In this document: positions 60,701 through 64,000 of the stretch, piece after piece | How positions within the stretch are numbered: position 1 is the stretch's first letter | Layout: every line of letters begins with the position of its first letter | Made by a program: the position numbers and the translations under genes | Notes under the pieces: generated by a model | Seen by the model: the letters and a program-made list of their open reading frames with translations, nothing else | What the model was told of the DNA's origin: nothing | Databases searched by the model: none | NCBI GenBank assembly: GCA_026413225.1 | Contig: CM048591.1 | Span: 47,823,803-47,887,802 of the forward strand | Reading direction: 5' to 3' | Source of the DNA: Otis tarda | Lineage: Eukaryota > Chordata > Aves > Otidiformes > Otididae | DNA length: 64,000 bases

Positions 60701-61767
60701 GCACAGTGCACGTATAATTCATAAATGGCAAACAAAACACAATATAAATTACAACATAAGTACATTGACAGAATATCAGCTGAAGGTAATGCAAAGGGAA
60801 CTCCCTAAATTGCACATGGTAATTAAGGAGCCTTCTTGAGAAATCACATGTGGAGAAAAATCTCATCATAGGCCAGGAAAGCGATAGACTGCAAAACCAA
60901 ATTAACGGGAAGGTAAATTCCAGCCTCAAGACATTGTATGTTCTGCATGCATATCAGACCTCAGAAGACTTTCCCTTAAAACTTGACACAAGATCTGAAG
61001 CTGTCTGGGATGGTCTGGAGCAAAAGAAGAGCAGTAGTAGTATGTGGTGTTTTGCCTATGGTAGCAACATCGTTTGGAGGAACTCTCTCATCTTTCTTGG
61101 TACCACAAAGCTCTGTGCAAATTATCATTTGATGAAAGCATTTGCGCTCCCACTGCCACTACCCTGATGAAGACACATGGGCTGGATAATTACTGAAAAT
61201 ACACTAGCAGAACCCATCGCTCTGGAAATCATCTGCCAGTCTGAAGCCAACAGCATGGCCCAGCGTAATGTAAGGATGTTTCTTCCCCCTCCAGTCTTTC
61301 CGTCCACAAGACTGCAAATCCTGAAGCAGAGTAGGATCACTGATCTAGTGTCCGGTGTGGGCCACTCTTAACATACAGTTAAACATACTCCCCAGGAGCC
61401 CTGCAAGCCTCAGGCCTCTGAAGGCAAGGATAGTCCCTTCAGGAAATAATTAATCCCCATCACCCAGAAAGATGGACAAAACCTGCTCGGTTGGCACTAA
61501 ACTCAAGCAGCCTCCCTTCTCCATTCTTGACTACTCCCTGAAATATTTAATCTGCTTCTGTCACCCACAAATCCAAAGAAGGCAGATCCTATAATAAGAG
61601 CTGTAAGATTGCTGAGCTTATAATGAGTAGCTTCTCAAATCAAAGAAACAGGTGTAACTTGTTATTTCTTCTTGAAGTTCCTCATGCATCCTCAGAATAA
61701 CATCTGAACTTCAAGCAAACAGAGCCCTTCAGGATCCTTTCCTCCACTAGGTTTCCAGACAAGAAAA

Positions 61768-61896
61768 TTTTATTTACATGATTAATAATGTAATTACTAT
61801 AACTGCTTATTATAATAATATTAGTATATATTATATGTTAGGTACTATAATATATATTAATAGAGTAATATAATTACTTATATTTATTAAAAACAT
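61768..61896. repeat. AT-rich low-complexity tract
   Basis: About 130 bp almost free of G and C, made of irregular TAATA, TATATT and TTATAA units. No exact period. Confidence 0.9.
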
Positions 61897-62962
61897 TTTA
61901 GAAAGGTACAGATGTTTTTAATTGACCGATGCCTTTGAAGTTTAAAGCAACGTTTAACATAAAAGGAGAAAGTGTTATAGGCATGAAAGTCAGGTGATGC
62001 ACTCATTTTACTTTGGTCCTTCAGGAAAATTTAAGCACCTTACTTTAAGCTTTTTGAAACTTTCCTCCCTGTTGTTAAGATTCAAACTGCAGATTTACAT
62101 TTTCTACATAACTTAATTTCACCATCATGAGGCTACCGCACAAAGTCCCCTAAAACTTTTAAAAACAAACTCCTTCATTTTGTATTTGGTCATGCCACAG
62201 CTTTCCCAGAGGCCGAACAAAATGCGGCACTTGAGCCACTGCAGCCTTCCCCAAGCCTCTTGATTGTTTGCATCTCTGGAAGCTAATGCAGTGGGGCGAC
62301 TTTGTCAGCATTATTTTCACAAGCCATTTTAACGGCGAAAGCCAGCATGGACTGGCTCCCACTCTGGCATGCTGTGCTACACCCCCCCATCTGGTCCTTG
62401 TTCACGCTGCTGAAGCAATGCCGAACTAATCCCAAACGTTTGTGATTCTTTCAAAAGAGACTGTTAGTTTCACAGCAGTTCTTGTGGGGCTTTTTTTACA
62501 CTGATGAAGGGAAACAGCAAACAGCAACAACCAGAAGAACAATAGCTACTTTGTTCACGCAATAAAACAACGTGAAACTGCCAGGATCATTCTGAAGTGC
62601 TGAAATTGCTACGTTTTACTGCATTATGTTCAAAATGTTCAGCTGGTCTACAAAGCAAAGTCACAAAACTGATCTTTGATATTTCCCTCCCTCTCATAGC
62701 AGATGCCAACTACTTGGTCAGTTACATTTCATTAGTAAGAAAAACACACAGGCAACTGACACTAATATAGTAACTGGAAACCTCTCTTCATTCTTTTAAC
62801 CATTTAGCTCTTGACAGAGTAATCATGGATGAAATCTGAACTCTGTCCACTCCAAATATGCAGCTACACTTCTTCAGTTTATCCTTACAGCAGTAATTCT
62901 CAGTACACAAATAAAAACTGCATCATGAAAAATACTTTGCAAATGCAAGGGTTTGTGGGTTT

Positions 62963-62982
62963 AAAAAAAAAAAAAAAAAAAA
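62963..62982. repeat. Poly-A run (20)
   Basis: Twenty A residues followed by GAAAGAAA. Confidence 0.95.
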
Positions 62983-63084
62983 GAAAGAAACCCCAACCAA
63001 AAACTGTCCCAGCAAAATATGCTTTGTGTAAAAAGAGAGCAGCAGTGAAAGAGGACACAACTTTAACGTGAGGAACACTCTCCT

Positions 63085-63375
63085 TTCTCCTTTGTGGCTT
63101 TACTCTGATACCCCGGACAGCCCAGCGGGACCCTCCGTGAGGCCTCCATGGTAGACCCTTCAGGTGCCTGCATGCATCGGGTGGGCAGCCCATGGTCCGT
63201 CCGCCTGGGAGACCAGGCCACAGGCAGCTGTCAGGCAGGAGCCCCAGCGAGGCTGCCAGAGCAGCAGCCAGCCACTGCCACCAGGTCAGCAGGGGACCTG
63301 CTGAGCCACTCCACAGCACTGGCACCTCGGACCTTGGCGCCCAGCGCTAGCAAAGGGCAGGGGAAAACCAACTAC
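63085..63375. other. GC-rich patch with moderate CpG
   Basis: Noticeably richer in G+C than the rest of the right half, with about ten CpG sites. It could be an old untranslated exon, a weak CpG island or a decayed repeat. No promoter element or conserved reading frame supports any of these. Confidence 0.3.
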
Positions 63376-63499
63376 AGCATAGGGGACAGGTACAAAAGCA
63401 AAGGCAGAGCGGTCTGTGCTGAAGTGCACGCATTAATAAAACAGGCCCTAGAAAGAGTGAGCTACACAAGATACCAGTCACATGACATCTGACTAGCTT

Positions 63500-63514
63500 A
63501 AAAAAAAAAAAAAA
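63500..63514. repeat. Poly-A run (15) with purine-rich tail
   Basis: Fifteen A residues followed by GAAAGAAAAAGG units; simple sequence. Confidence 0.9.
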
Positions 63515-64000
63515 GAAAGAAAAAGGAAAAAGTAAACACAGCTACATACCCAGACTGAAAACAGGGAAAGCAGCACCAGCTGCAGAGCAGGACACCAAAC
63601 ACAGCTACTCTGGATGAGAAGTATCAGCTTACCATTCCCCCAAAAAACACCATGTGTCAGTTTTTGGTCATTCAGGAAAAATCAAGCCTGTAGCATACAC
63701 ATCTCCCACTAATAGACGGGACCACCCTCTCAAATCACTCAGGCTGAGCACAGGGAAAAGCCACTTGCACCCAAACAAATAAACCTCAACTTCCACCAGG
63801 CCTAAAAGCTAAATCAAAACCAAGAAAAGCCTGCTGCAGCAAACTCTTCTCTGAAGGACCTATCACCCCCAGGCCAAATGCTGCTCTCCTGCCAGCACCC
63901 ATCCTGCACTCGCAGAACCCCAGCCCACAGCCACCACTTACTCAGCCATGACATTTTTAAAGAAAACCTCCCTTCTCAGCAAAGGTGGACTTCCTCAAGA

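Larger units (their letters stand above)
46124..64000. other. Non-coding stretch right of the provirus
   Basis: No gene or RNA gene recognised in 17.9 kb on either strand. Contains simple repeats, a GC-richer patch at about 53460-54060 and another at 63085-63375. Probably 5' intron or upstream DNA of SEMA4D. Confidence 0.55.

Overview
This is a window of a bird genome. Three things point to birds: a semaphorin-4D gene whose exons translate cleanly and splice in phase, a typical avian CR1 LINE tail ending in ATTCTGTG-type octamers, and avian-type endogenous retroviral sequences. The background is AT-rich vertebrate intron or intergenic DNA. No bacterial genes, CRISPR arrays or rRNA genes were seen. 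Human SEMA4D maps to 9q22, which corresponds to the avian Z chromosome, so a Z location is likely, but this is inference from known synteny.

Positions 184-12097 hold the 5' part of SEMA4D on the minus strand, read right to left. Nine coding exons were placed by hand. All introns are GT-AG and every phase agrees, giving 365 codons (1095 nt). They encode the signal peptide and most of the sema domain. The gene runs off the left edge; the end of the sema domain, the PSI and Ig domains, the transmembrane helix and the tail are outside the window. An in-frame stop seven codons upstream of the ATG fixes the start. In other vertebrates SEMA4D has long 5'-UTR introns, so much or all of 12.1-64 kb may be 5' intron of this gene, but no non-coding exon or promoter could be identified.

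The rest is non-coding DNA with mobile elements. A solo-LTR-like element lies at about 16380-16970, a 5'-truncated CR1 at about 35622-36083, and a proviral locus at 39738-46123. All three lie on the plus strand, antisense to SEMA4D.

The proviral locus is the most interesting part. Two nearly identical LTRs (416 and 414 bp) are flanked by a 6-bp target-site duplication with one mismatch and followed by a tRNA-Lys-type primer-binding site. Their five substitutions are all CpG decay. The interior, however, is a heavily damaged mosaic: two leader-plus-matrix modules in tandem, a fragment of a different (ERVL-like) LTR, an integrase remnant with a lost catalytic Asp, a first env remnant carrying its own 240-bp insertion, a polypurine tract with the start of a diverged LTR, a second integrase fragment, and a second, better-preserved env. 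No protease or reverse transcriptase was seen. Young LTRs around an old interior suggest that a defective composite was mobilised in trans, or that the LTRs were homogenised by gene conversion.

The remaining DNA contains simple repeats, several perfect hairpins or palindromes, and no gene I can support.
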